A stretch of 64,000 nucleotides of DNA from Polyodon spathula (GCF_017654505.1 NC_054548.1:33989774-34053773), one strand, 5' to 3'; positions 11,173-20,829 are shown, counted from the first letter of the stretch. Made by a program: numbers and translations. The notes: generated from the letters alone by a model not told the origin.

Positions 11173-11233
11173 CATTTCCCAACTTGTAATGGTTGACATT
11201 TCGAGATTGAAAGGGAACGTTAGGTTATTTACC
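11173..11233 (+). repeat. Right inverted terminal repeat of the DIRS element
   Basis: Reverse complement of 5271-5339, followed by ATAACCCTGGTTCCCTGAA. A similar ACCCTGGTTCCCTGAA stretch recurs near 58088 at another DIRS fragment. Confidence 0.75.
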
Positions 11234-11299
11234 ATAACCCTGGTTCCCTGAAAAATAAATGTCAACCATTAAATTTGCGAGGTCACTAGATCGCCTTCA

Positions 11300-11486
11300 T
11301 TAACCCACAGTAGTTTTATGCTGTGGAGCTATTTCTGGAATTGGGAATGCACACCCAAACTGGGGCCCCCCACTGTCTCCATTGTGTGTAATAGTGAGAG
11401 ATGTTAGCGTTCCTAGGCTTACTTTGTCCTCTTAAAAATCAATTCCCCCAAATAATTTTAGCTCCCGTTGTAATTGGAAGGGTCCC
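11300..11486. repeat. 187-bp unit, outer part of left inverted arm
   Basis: Contains CAGTAGTTTTATGCTG, GAGCTATTTCTGGAA and TAGTGAGAGATGTTAGCGT in the order seen at 17066-17254, and in reverse complement at 19085-19868. It ends exactly at the LTR-A insertion point. Confidence 0.8.
11482..11486. repeat. Target-site duplication GTCCC (left)
   Basis: GTCCC immediately precedes the LTR-A element; the same five bases follow it at 17065-17069. Removing the element and one copy restores the sequence seen intact in the neighbouring tandem unit at 17248-17266. Confidence 0.85.
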
Positions 11487-11930
11487 TGTGACAGGCTGGC
11501 AAGTGGATAGAGGCCCAGAGACAGACTGCAGTTCAAAAAAATACTACTTTTATTATAAATAAACACAAAATAAAAGGGCACAAGGGCCAAAACAACGGCA
11601 TTTAAGCCAAATAGAAAGACACAGAACAAGACTTACAAAAATAAAGGTTTCCAGGCTGGGCGATGCCTTCACTGGAACAGAAAATACAAAAAAAAAACCC
11701 CACAAAACAGCAAACCAAAAAACAGCAAGCACAAACACCAGCTTGCTTTCTCAGCTCCCTCCTCCCCTAATGGGAAGCTGAGGCCTCCTTTTATGTCAGG
11801 TGGCTGGGTGCTGATTGATCGTTAATTACTCTAATCAACCCCAGCCACCTGAACACAATAAACCCAGGCAGGTAGGGGAATTTAACCCCATAACTGCCAA
11901 TTTATAAAGGGCAGAGCTCTGCTCAGCCAC
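11487..11930 (-). mobile_element. LTR-A, 3' LTR of the composite element
   Basis: Begins TGTGACAGGC (reverse complement of the LTR 3' end) and ends GCTCTGCTCAGCCAC at a poly(C) run. Collinear with the reverse complement of 9408-9823. Confidence 0.8.
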
Positions 11931-12194
11931 CCCCCCCCCCCATGTACAAAGTACACAGGCCACAATCGGCCAACTAGCCCCCCCCCCCCCAAGGGTCATG
12001 TTATGGTGAGCCCCCAAGCCTTCTTTGGTTGAGGGGGCCCTGGATCTCCAAGGAAGTATGGCGATGCTATCATGGGACATGGACCCTCCAGCAGATGCAG
12101 CACTGGCAGGGAGGCAGCACCCCTGGACAGCACCTCCCCCTAGCAGTGTCAGACCCTCCGGTGGCGTCGGACCCTTTAGTAGCGCTGGACACAT
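11931..12194. other. C-rich and GC-rich interior segment
   Basis: Two C runs (about 11930-11941 and 11979-11990) are followed by GC-rich sequence lacking a recognisable domain. It resembles the composition of the Gag-like minisatellite ORFs but has no clear tandem unit. Confidence 0.4.
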
Positions 12195-12527
12195 TAGTGT
12201 CGTCCACATTGGTAAAAACAACATCAGAAGAGACAGGCCAAAATACCTGCAAAACAAATTCAGAGAGCTAGGAAATTAAAAGAGAAAACCAAAACTGTGG
12301 TATTTTCTGGTATACTACCGGCACCTTGCAAAGGACCATATGGACAACTGGAAATAATTAATCAAAACGCATGGCTGAAGACGTGGTGCACACGGGAAGG
12401 CTTCAACTATCTTGATCATTGGACCACATTCTACAACGAGGACTATCTGTATAGACGGGATGGACTTCACTTAAATAACAAGGTCTACTTGGAGAAAAGA
12501 TCCTCGAGCAGGTTCAGAAGCATTTAA
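12195..12527 (+). pseudogene. CR1-like LINE ORF1 fragment (SGNH-esterase-like end)
   Basis: Frames at 12195-12280 (VVHIGKNNIR, RPKYLQNKFRELGN) and 12297-12527 (SGILPAPC, NAWLKTWCTREGFNYLDHW, YRRDGLHLNNK) resemble the SGNH-hydrolase-type domain of CR1/L2 LINE ORF1 proteins, which ends in a DGLHLN block supplying the catalytic Asp-x-x-His. A frameshift near 12285 separates the pieces and the N-terminal half is missing. Confidence 0.6.
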
Positions 12528-12599
12528 ACTAGAAAGGAAGGGGGGAGAAATCAACAAAAAAACAGAAGGGAGACCACATCAAAACAAGAACAACAACTC

Positions 12600-14526
12600 A
12601 GGTAAGACAACCATTAAATGTATTTATCTAAATGCTAGAAGTATCAGAAACAAAATTCTAGAACTTGAAGCTACTGCACTAACAGGTAACTATGATGTGA
12701 TAGGTGTTACAGAAATGTAGTTGTCTGAGAGTGATGGGGACGAATATAATATTTGTGGGTATACACTGTATAGGAAAGACAGGCAGGACAGAAGAGGAGG
12801 AGGAGTAGCGCTATACATAAGAAACAGTTAAACCTGGACAAAGAAAATAAAACCGAATCAATATGGGTCAGAATAACTGACAAAAATTCAAAGGACATAA
12901 TAATAGAAGCATGCTATAGACCGCCAGATTCAGACAGTGAGCACAATAATCTGTTATACAATGACATTAGAAATGCGTGTAGCAAAGGAGAAGCCATACT
13001 AATGGGGGATTTCAACTTCCCCTAAATAAAATGGGAAAACCCGCTGGGTAGCACGAAGGATGAAATAGAAATGGTGGAAATGACAAATGACTGCTTCCTA
13101 ACACAATTTGTCAAGGCACCGACTAGAGGGGAGGCATGCCTCGATTTAGTCTTTTCAAATAACGAAGATAGAATAACTAAAACAGAGGTCAGAGAACCAC
13201 TGGCAAACTCAGACCACAACATGGTCTCATTTGAAGTGTTTTTTAAATCCCCAAAAGTAAAGACTAAAGCTAAGGTTTACAATTTTAGAAAAGCAAACTA
13301 TGAAGGCATGAAACAGAGACTAACAGAAGTAGATTGGAGTAAAATAAAGAAAACACCCACAGAAGAAGGATGGTTGTTCTTCAAAAATGTAGTACTAGAG
13401 GCGCAAAACAATTATATCCCTAAAGTAGACAAATCTAAATGTAAAGCTAAATTGCCAAAATGGTTTAATAGATCAATTAAAAAAAATATTCAGCGAAAAA
13501 AGGCACTTTACAGAGCATTAAAAAAGGACCAAAAAGAAAGTACGCAGAAAGAGTACACAGAACTGCAAACGCAAGTCAAAAAGGAAGTTAGAAAGGCCAA
13601 GAGAGAAATAGAAATGAACATTGCTAAGGGAGCTAAAACCAATTCCAAAATGTTTTTCCAATATTACAAAAAAAAAAATAAACTCTTAAAATAAACAAAT
13701 CCCCTGGGCCGGATGAGATCCTCCCAGTAGTACTCAAAGAAATGAAAGAAGTAATTTACAAACCGCTAACCAAGATCATGCAGCAGTCTCTTGACACAGG
13801 GGTGGTACCGACAGACTGGAAAATTGCAAACGTAATACCGATCCACAAAAAGGGAAACAAAACTGAACCAGGTAACTACAGACCAGTAAACCTGACTTCT
13901 ATTATATGCAAACTTATGGAAACTATAATAAGATCCAAAATGGAAAATTATCTATATGGTAACAGGGTCCTGGGAGACAGTCAACATGGTTTTAGAAAAG
14001 GGAGAGCGTGTCTAACTAACTTGCTTGATTTTTTTGACAAAGTCCCGCACAAAAGATGAATTCTCAAACTGAACGCAGTTGGGATTCAAGGAAACACATA
14101 TACATGGATTAGGGAGTGGTTAACGTGTAGAAAACAGAAAGTACTGAGGAAAAACCTCAGAATGGAGTGTGGTAACCAGTGGTGTACCACAGGGATCAGT
14201 ATTAGGTCCTCTGCTATTCCTAAACTACATTAATGATTTAGATTCTGGTATAGTAAGCAAACTTGTTAAATTTGCAGACGACACAAAAGTAGGAGGAGTG
14301 GCAAACACTGCTGCAGCAGCAAAGGTCATTCAAAATGACCTAGACAAAATTCAGAACTGGGCAGACACATGGCAAATTACATTTAATAGAGAAAAGTGTA
14401 AGGTACTGCACGCAGGAAATAAAAATGTACATTATAAATATCATATGGGAGATACTGAAATTGGAGAAGGAATCTATGAAAAAGACCTAGGAGTTTTTGT
14501 TGACTCAGAAATGTCTTCATCTAGAA
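12600..14526 (+). pseudogene. CR1-like LINE ORF2 (endonuclease-reverse transcriptase), truncated
   Basis: The region starts with an apurinic-endonuclease-like N-terminus (IYLNARSIRNKILELEAT) and passes through LANSDHNMVSFEV (13203-13244, the endonuclease Ser-Asp-His motif). Then come a basic linker, the RT fingers (SLDTGVVPTDWKIANVIPIH, NYRPVNLTSIICKLME, DSQHGFRKGRACLTN), SGVPQGSVLGPLLF and the catalytic FADDTK near 14272. Compared with the minus-strand copy at 24.4-26.2 kb, about 80 residues are missing at 13670-13690. Stops at 12718 (ATG TAG), 13022 and 14057 plus frameshifts show it is dead. It ends abruptly at 14526 within RT, without thumb or 3' tail. Confidence 0.75.
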
Positions 14527-14960
14527 AATGTGGGGAAGCTCTGGTGGCGGAGGCGGGGACGGCAGCCCGTCTCCCTCTGGTGGCGGAGGCGGGGACGGCG
14601 GCAGTGGACCCTCGGGAGGCGATGGCAGCAGCGGACCCTCGGGAGGCGACCCTAGGAGACAAAAAGGAGACACCAGCAGCCCCAGGCGACGTAGAGCAGC
14701 ATGCAACCCCAGGTGATCCAAATGTGGCATCACTGAGCGGAGCGGGCGTGGCATCCCTGGGCGGTGCAAGGCGGGCATCCTTGGTCCATGGCTTCTCCCC
14801 TCTGGGCTCTCAGGATGACAGCTCCTCCCCTCTGGGCTCTCGGGATGGCGGATCCTCCCTCTCTGGCTCTCGGGACAGCGGATCCTCCCTCTCTGGCTCC
14901 ACCCTCTGTTTGAATGACTGGGGCCTCTCCCATGTCTACCGCCAGGTAATTAACGACCAT
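14527..14960 (-). pseudogene. Gag-like repeat ORF remnant of an LTR-A/G-type element
   Basis: On the minus strand, repeated GAGCCAGAGAGGGAGGA-type units (best at 14800-14905) encode REPEREDPLS/REPRGEE peptides like those at 10110-10400 and 59575-59710. The 14527-14660 part is a related GGCGGAGGCGGGGACGG repeat. No knuckle is visible and frames are broken. Orientation agrees with the surrounding minus-strand LTR-A element, so this is probably its own Gag-like region. Confidence 0.5.
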
Positions 14961-15022
14961 GAAGGCAACCTCTGGGAAGGACGCCGGGTGATGTTGTTCC
15001 TCCCTCTAATAAAAAAAAAAAG

Positions 15023-15626
15023 TGTGTTCTAGAAAGTTCTAGAAATGCGTTCGAGTTCATCTTCGCCCTTGCCCTATAATAACCCTGTATCTTATATAAC
15101 TTGTTTTTGTCACGTTTATATAACTTGTTTTTGTCAGAATGTTCTAGGGAAAGGGATGGTTTATTCAGAGGGCCGAGCCTCGAGGGAGTGATCTGGCCAA
15201 TTACTCTCTCGCATGCAAAAGCCTAACTTGGTAAGTTATAAAGGACGGGGTTCTCCCCTGCTCTGATGAGAGTCAGCCGTGAGGATTAGCGCGCAGTCCT
15301 GCTCGGTAATTTCTTGGAGACAGCTGCTTTCTCTTACCAGGGTCGAAGGGCTCTTCCGATCCGCTTGGAAAGGTAAGAATTAGTTCAGTTGCGTCTCATG
15401 GATTGTATTGATCTGTGATTAATATAATCTTTGTATGTAACCTTGTTGGGTTGTGTCCCGTTAGGGATATCGTTATTCGCAGTATAGCATCTGTGTATGT
15501 AACTGCGTGTGTGTGTGTGTGTGTGTGAAATAATAAAGGACCTTTTAAAATTACTCTGTGAAGTAATTGTCTTATTTACTTACACATCAACTTCCTTTTA
15601 AATTTAAAGTAATTAAATTTCACACA
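15023..15626 (+). mobile_element. Putative LTR (family H)
   Basis: A roughly 604-bp segment begins TGTGTTCTAGAAAG and ends AAATTTCACACA, giving TGTG...CACA termini. It contains a TTATAAAGGAC TATA-like element near 15237, a (GT)n tract (15508-15528) and AATAAAGG near 15531, the expected order of promoter and polyadenylation signal in an LTR. No target duplication or partner copy was found here. Confidence 0.4.
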
Positions 15627-15845
15627 ACACTCCCACTTTTCCCACCTCTCCCCATCTCGACACCACAGCTTGTTGATAACTATGGGGAGGCCATGGAAGA
15701 GGTCCGCCTCAGGGTGCATCAGCCAGTTCCATATCTCCTGGGACGATGGTGAAGGTGGTGGAGCTGGAGGTAGTGGGGTGGCCCCTGATGCCCGGGGTGA
15801 AAACTGCTCCTCCTCCTGGGCCTGGTTGTTGTAGGGGCATCCTGC

Positions 15846-16076
15846 TCAGTTGTGGCTGTCCTCCTCACAACTTCCAGGCACTTCTGGACAGGACCTCCAG
15901 CGGTGTTCCTCCTTCCCACACCAGGAACACCAGGGGAAGAGGCTGGCCGGGTCCTCCAGAGGTGGCTGTTGTTGCAGCAGCTTACATTTCTTTTCGGTCT
16001 GTGATTCAGCCTCCCGCCAGTAGTCGGCATCAAACTGCTCGGGACTTCCCATTACCAAGATCTTTGACCATGGCAA
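15846..16076 (-). CDS. Zinc-knuckle Gag-like ORF of the LTR-B element (partial)
   Basis: A 76-codon minus-strand ORF starts MPWSKILVMGSPEQFDADYW and contains a CCHC knuckle at Cys50, Cys53, His58 and Cys63 (CSWCGKEEHRWRSC). The knuckle implies RNA binding as in retroelement Gag proteins. The first 30 residues also occur in altered form in the small LTR-B unit at 26801-27393, which therefore includes the Gag start. Downstream, in other frames, the sequence is proline- and glutamate-rich down to about 15650. There is no pol. Probably non-functional because its LTRs are scrambled. Confidence 0.5.
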   Translation of the reverse strand: MPWSKILVMGSPEQFDADYWREAESQTEKKCKLLQQQPPLEDPASLFPWCSWCGKEEHRWRSCPEVPGSCEEDSHN

Positions 16077-16079
16077 AAG

Positions 16080-16640
16080 TCATCTTTTTGAGGGGCGGCA
16101 CCTTGGTGAGGGGCGGAAGTACGAGTATGTAAATTCCAGCCACTGGAGTCAAGTGAAGGATAAGGACACGTGTCGGTTGGGGATTGGTGTTCCACTGACT
16201 ACAGAGGCGGGACATTACATACTAAAGGGAACGTACTACTGTGTTCGGGGTTGGTCCGAAAGTAAAAAGGAGGAGTAACGGGTGAAGGGAGATACTGGTT
16301 TTGTGCAGCGGGTTTTTTTGAAATACTAACATTTCTGGATTTATGTATGGTCAGAAATTAAAGACGAGTCATCAGGCCCTTCCCTCACACCATTTTGTTT
16401 TTTCGTTTGTTATTTAATCCTTTTGTTGTGTATAGAGACAGACTGCAGTTCAAAAAAAATAACTAAACCCTGCAGTTTATTATAAATAAACACAAAATAA
16501 AAGGGCACGGATCACACCATTTTGTTTTTTTTTTTTTTTTTCGTTTGTTATTTAATCCTTTTTGTTGTGTATAGATAATAAAAATAAATTATTTTATTTC
16601 TGTACACATAAATTACTGTCTGGACATTCACTCTCGCCTC
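16080..16640. mobile_element. LTR-B sequence containing an inserted LTR-A fragment
   Basis: 16080-16430 and 16512-16635 match the LTR-B unit at 26880-27380 (GGCGGAAGTACGAGTATGTA, GTGTTCGGGGTTGGTCCGAA, AATTACTGTCTGGACATTC). Between them lies 16436-16509, a short LTR-A piece (AGACAGACTGCAGTTCAAAA...AAAAGGGCAC). LTR-B sequence (CACACCATTTTGTTTT to TTGTTGTGTATAG) is duplicated on both sides of the insert. The LTR-B end fuses to the start of the 16641 LTR at GCCTCAGGCTGG. Confidence 0.65.
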
Positions 16641-17064
16641 AGGCTGGCGAGTGGATAGAGGCCCAGAGACAGACTGCAGTTCAAAAAAATTTTTATTATA
16701 AAAGGGCACAAGGGCCAAAACAACGGTATTTAAGCCAAATAGAAAGACACAGAACAAGGCTTACAAAAATAAATGTTTCCAGGCTGGGCAATGCCTTCAC
16801 TGGAACAGAAAATACAAAAAAAATTCCCCACAAAACAGCAAACCAAAAACCAGTAAGCACAAACACCAGCTTGCTTCCTCAGCCACCTCCTCCCCTAATG
16901 GAAAGCTGAGCTTTTATGTCTGGTGGATGGGTGCTGATTGATCGTTAATTACTCTAATCAACCCCAGCCACCTGAACACAATAATACCCAGGCAGGTAGG
17001 GGAATTTAACCTTTTTTTCCCCATAACTGCCAATTTATAAAGGGCAGAGCTCTGCTCTGCCACA
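16641..17064 (-). mobile_element. LTR-A, 5' LTR of the composite element
   Basis: Collinear with 11487-11930 and, in reverse complement, with 9408-9823. Its outer end CTCTGCCACA is intact, but the inner end lacks the first TGTGAC, where it is fused to LTR-B, so the primer-binding site is lost. Confidence 0.8.
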
Positions 17065-17320
17065 GTCCCCTTTTAACCTATAGTAGTTTAATGCTGGGGA
17101 GTTATTTCTGGAACTGGGAATAGACACACAAGCTGGGGTCCCCATTGTCTCCATTTGGTCTAATAGTGAGAGATGTTAGCGTACCGAGGCTTTTTTCTCC
17201 CCTTAACAATCAAATCCCCAAAATCATTTTAGCTCATATTGGTAGCTGGAAGGGTCCCCTTTTAACCTACAGTAGTTTTATGCTGGGGAGCTATTTCTGG
17301 ACTAGGACAGTACACACCCA
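17065..17320. repeat. 187-bp units, inner part of left inverted arm
   Basis: About 1.3 units; CCCCTTTTAACCTA recurs with a spacing near 189 bp (17066 and about 17255). The first five bases GTCCC are the right target duplication of the LTR-A element. Confidence 0.8.
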
Positions 17321-17877
17321 GTGCTTCCAAAAGGTATATGACACTCTTTTTTTTCTAATTGAATCATCAAGTTACTGCTGGTAGTAGTCAAAGAATGCCT
17401 AGTTCCATTTTGCAGAAAAATCCTTGAACTGCTTTTATACTGATCTTGTGATTTGCTATCCAAAAGCCTCAGTATGTTATTCTGATAAATAACGTCATTG
17501 CTTTTACCAGCATGATTTGAGACCCAGAACTTCACATCATTAAGGATGTGATTCCACCAGTTCACAATTACTAGCTCTGGAGTGGTAGCCTGAATTGCAT
17601 TTATACTTGCTTCACGGTCTGTGCATATGACAATGTGCTCATCTTTTAACTGAGGTATCAACAGATGAACCCTTCTGAAGAATTGCTGATGTGTAAATTC
17701 AGTTTTCCTCTGATGCATCATAAAACAAACAGGTAGAACAGGTGCCTCTTTGAAAGCAATATGGCAAAAGACAAGAGCAGAGATGTAAAAGTCTCCTAGT
17801 TTAAATGTTGTGTCATATGAAAACATTAAGGGGACGGACCTCTGATGATACATGAAGTATTGACTGCAACTTTTCAA
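17302..17877 (-). pseudogene. MULE-like transposase, catalytic-domain fragment
   Basis: The 191-residue minus ORF includes FSYDTTFKLGDFYIS, EAPVLPVCFMMHQRK, HIVICTDREASINAIQ and NWWNHILNDVKFW. The spacing of a first Asp in SYDTTF, a second Asp in CTDREA and a following C/N-W-x-H segment resembles the DDE core of Mutator-like transposases, where a CxxH sits between the second D and the E. The cysteine of that motif appears replaced by Asn. The ORF continues the family of the upstream ORF at 17932-18566 after a break near 17880-17930. It lies between inverted arms. It could instead be another DDE family. Confidence 0.45.
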
Positions 17878-17931
17878 TCATTTGTGGCAGCCCTGCTGTT
17901 ACAACTAAATCAGGCACCAGCACATAATCTC

Positions 17932-18566
17932 TTATAAAGTCACTGGTGTATATGGACATTTCGTAAATGGCATATAGCTCATCATGGCTAGATCTTGATT
18001 GGCCTCGTATAGCTTTTTTTTGATGCGAACCTGTTCCAGATCACGAGGCAATGTCACCAGCAAGTGAACAGTACTGGTAATTGGTTCTTTTATCAAGTCT
18101 TGATAGATGGTGATAGGTGGTTTCATTTTGTGGTCTGTAATTATTTGAAGTGAACCAGGGCATGTTCTTATATGTTGTCTTTCAATGTTTTTCTTCCAAT
18201 TACCATGTGGAAGAAAAGCACCTGCTTTACCGTTGTATTGTATCACAACATACGGGACTGATTGGTCATAAGCATGTCTATAAAACGCCTTGTTTTGTTT
18301 TGTTCTCCTCTCATGACAAAGTACATCTTCCTTATTTTGGGTGCTGAACGAAGTAGGTTGCTTGTTCCTTGGTTTAAACAAGTGATTTGGTCTGCACACC
18401 AGTCATTCCTTTTTCTTTTGTCATCTGCATATGAGTAAACACATACCTCACCGGGTTTTGGGTTAAGTGGAGGTACATATGTTAACAATAAACAAAAGCA
18501 AATTAACTGCCTGAATCCATCAGGTTTCCAAAAAATACGCTGTGTATTAGATACAATTTTACCCAA
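17932..18566 (-). pseudogene. N-terminal part of the same transposase-like protein
   Basis: Two overlapping minus frames (18243-18566 and 17932-18399) give a Lys/Arg-rich sequence with PGEVCVYSYADDKRKRNDWC, FYRHAYDQSVPYVVIQYNG, HIRTCPGSLQIITDHKMKPP and PRDLEQVRIKKKL. A frameshift near 18390 joins them. These look like the N-terminal DNA-binding and linker part that precedes the catalytic domain on this strand. No zinc finger was clearly identified. Confidence 0.4.
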
Positions 18567-18569
18567 CTA

Positions 18570-19084
18570 TACACGAAACAGAAGAGTAAAAATAGTAATT
18601 TCTACATCTCAGAGTGTTAGCTCATCAAATGCATTGCATTTCCTTGTTTTATTGGAAAGATTTAATTTGAACATCTCCACCTAGTGGTCATATTATCTCA
18701 AAGACAAAACACAAAGCATAGCAAAAAATCTAAGAACTTTGTATACACTGTATACAAAGTAGGAATAAATGTACAAAGTACAGTAAGAGGGACAATCTTA
18801 GAGTACAATGGATAGAACAACCTAATCTTAGAGGAGTTCTACAAAGCAAGATTCCGTTGCACAACAGAACAGATTGCAGGTTAAGTGCAGAGGGCTACGA
18901 CGTTATACAAAACCTAAGGGCAATAAATCAAAAGTAAACATACAATAGTAAGAGGGAACATTAGAGAAAAAAAAAAAAAACATATGATGTAAAATACATT
19001 TAGTGTATTCGTGGTAATTCTTAAAAAAGATATTTGAAAGTTAACAACAAAAAATAAAACTGACAAATGGGCTACACCTTCTGT
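18570..19084. other. Non-coding interior of the MULE-like element
   Basis: AT-rich sequence with a perfect hairpin at 18736-18760 (arms ACTTTGTATAC, loop ACT). No ORF of note. Confidence 0.4.
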
Positions 19085-19868
19085 GTCACAATTCCCAGTT
19101 CCAGACATTAGTTTAGATGAAACTGCAGTAGTTTAACAGCAGGTATTCCAAAATAAAAAAATAGCCTCGGAACACCTGCAATCCTATTCAAGACACTAGT
19201 TTGGGTGTTTATTCCCAGTTGCAGAAATAGCTCCCCAGCATAAAACTACTCTAGGTTAAAAGGGGACTTTTACTACTATCAAAAGCAGCTGACATGATTT
19301 TCTATTAAGGGGAGAAGGAAAGCCTTGGAACGTTAACAACCCTCATTAATAGACCATGTGGGGACATAAGGGAAACCAGTTTCAGTGTCTATGCCCAATT
19401 CCATAAATAGCTTCCCAGAAGAAAACTACAGTCTTTTAAAAGGAGACCCTTCCTACTACCAATAGGAGCTAAAATAATTTTGGGGACTCGATTTTTAAGT
19501 GGAGAAAAAAGACTTGGAACGTTAACATCTCTCATTATTAGACCAAATGGAGACATTGGGGACCCCAGCTTGGGTGTCTATTCCCAGTTCCAGAAATAGC
19601 TCCCCAGCATAAAGCTATTGTAGGGTAAAAGGGGACCCATACTACTACCAAAGGAGCTCAGATAATTTGGGGGACTCAATCTTTAAGGGGAGAAAGAAAG
19701 CCTTGGAACGCTAAAAACCCATATTAATAGACCGTGTATAGAATGAAGGGGCACCTGTTTGGTTGTCTATCCCTAATTCCAGAAATAGCTCCCCAGCATA
19801 AAAAAACTGGAGGGTAAAAGAGGACCCATACTACTACCAATAGGAGCTAAAATGATTTTGGGGACTTG
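19085..19868. repeat. Right inverted arm: about four 185-189-bp tandem units
   Basis: TAAAAGGGGAC-type anchors recur near 19256, 19437, 19625 and 19814, each with TTCCAGAAATAGCTCCCCAG and GCCTTGGAACG blocks. The orientation is opposite to the left arm. Units differ at many positions, indicating age. Confidence 0.85.
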
Positions 19869-19957
19869 ATTTTTTTTTTTTTTTAAACTCTGTTTATTAA
19901 GTTTTTCTTACATAAAAAAGAGAGGTGATGTATTAAAACGAATATGTTCAACAAGAC

Positions 19958-19960
<3 letters not shown>

Positions 19961-20000
<40 letters not shown>

Positions 20001-20018
20001 TAATAATAATAATAATAA
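19961..20018. repeat. (AAT)n microsatellite in the LINE 3' region
   Basis: Nearly pure ATA/TAA trinucleotides with one interruption at about 19995. Confidence 0.9.
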
Positions 20019-20122
20019 AGAAAAAATGTATAAAAAATAGGAAAGGGAGAAAGAAGAGGTCAAAGAAAAAGAGTTATTAACTAATCTTAAAACCTGAGAT
20101 TGCACTATTGGTGCCCCGGGGT

Positions 20123-20476
20123 TTAAAGATGATCAATGGCATTCAAAAAAAGCTGCCCAATTTTATAGACTGTTTCCATAGACCCACAAATTGTATATTT
20201 TATTTTTTCTAATTTCAGAAAATGCATTAGGTCCCTATACCAGTGTAGATGAGAGGGTGGGGCAGATTGTCTCCAATTAAGTAAAATTAATCGACAAGCC
20301 AATAAAGTGGCAAAGGCTATGGTGTCAGATTGAGGATTGAACAATGAGACACCACTGGGAACAACCCCAAACAAAGCAATCAGTGGGTGAAGGTTGAATG
20401 AGTTTTGCAAAATTTGACATCTTGACAGATGTCCAGAAGGAAACAAGCCAGGGGTAGGACCAGTACACACACACAC
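20123..20476 (-). pseudogene. L1-like ORF2 C-terminus
   Basis: 117-residue ORF with FNPQSDTIAFATLLACRLIL, NWRQSAPPSHLHWYRDLMHF and LKLEKIKYTICGS, a C-terminal block conserved in fish L1-like ORF2 proteins. It ends about 240 bp before the poly(A). The 5' side is cut by LTR-C at 20492. Confidence 0.7.
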
Positions 20477-20491
20477 ATATATATAATAGAG

Positions 20492-20829
20492 TGTGGCAAA
20501 GTGCCCACCTCTGTGTGCATTGTATGTTGTGTGTTAATGTTTGTGTATAGTCACTGGTACACATGATATAAACGGGTCTGTGTAACACAAATGTTTAAAA
20601 TGTATATTTGTATTTAGGCACAAAGATTGCACAGCATTTCGTGTGCAAGTAAAAAGTAATAATATGTGAGCACAGGAAATTGCACTTTATTAATTCACGT
20701 GCAGTTGTACCGAGACTCCAATTGAATGATTGATTAGCAATCGAGTCTTGGTACAGCTGCGTAAAAGCTGCATGTTTTCACTCAATCGTGAAGTTGTGTG
20801 TTCAGTGAGTGGAGAACGGAATTGGAGAC

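Larger units (their letters stand above)
5271..11233 (+). mobile_element. DIRS-type tyrosine-recombinase retrotransposon, degenerate and interrupted
   Basis: A left terminal segment (5271-5339) is the reverse complement of a right terminal segment (11173-11233): both contain AGGTTA...TTCCCTTTCAATCTC and ATGTCAACCATTA...TTGGGAAATG in matching order. DIRS elements characteristically have inverted terminal repeats rather than LTR direct repeats. Between them, in order, are Gag-like (6273-7546), reverse transcriptase (7580-8125), a short segment at 8886-9176 and the N-terminal part of a tyrosine recombinase (9136-9405), all plus strand and broken by stops, frameshifts and deletions. An LTR-D sequence and an LTR-A element have been inserted. 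CTGGTTCCCTGAA just after the right terminus also fits an internal complementary region. The element cannot be functional. Confidence 0.75.
11487..17064 (-). mobile_element. Composite non-autonomous LTR-A retrotransposon with mosaic interior
   Basis: Two LTR-A copies in minus orientation (11487-11930 and 16641-17064) bound a 5578-bp unit flanked by a perfect 5-bp duplication GTCCC, so the whole entered as one retroviral-type insertion or grew by later nested events. The interior is a patchwork: a C-rich segment, a short GC-rich segment, a plus-strand CR1 fragment (about 12195-14526), minus-strand 10-residue-repeat Gag-like sequence (14527-14960), a putative LTR-H (15023-15626), a minus-strand zinc-knuckle ORF (15846-16076) and a chimeric LTR-B/LTR-A segment. 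No intact pol is present. The CR1 piece lacks its 3' tail, favouring capture during reverse transcription. Confidence 0.7.
11300..19868 (-). mobile_element. MULE-like DNA transposon with tandemly repeated long inverted arms
   Basis: The left arm (11300-11486 continuing at 17065-17320) and right arm (about 19085-19868) are inverted copies of the same roughly 187-bp unit, present about 2.3 times on the left and 4.2 times on the right. A minus-strand transposase-like coding region (17302-18566) lies between. Long, sometimes internally repeated, terminal inverted repeats plus this type of transposase suggest the Mutator-like superfamily. The left arm is split by the LTR-A element at 11487-17064. 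The right end abuts the poly(A) tail of the L1-like LINE, so the target duplication cannot be checked. Without the insertion it is about 3 kb. Confidence 0.5.
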
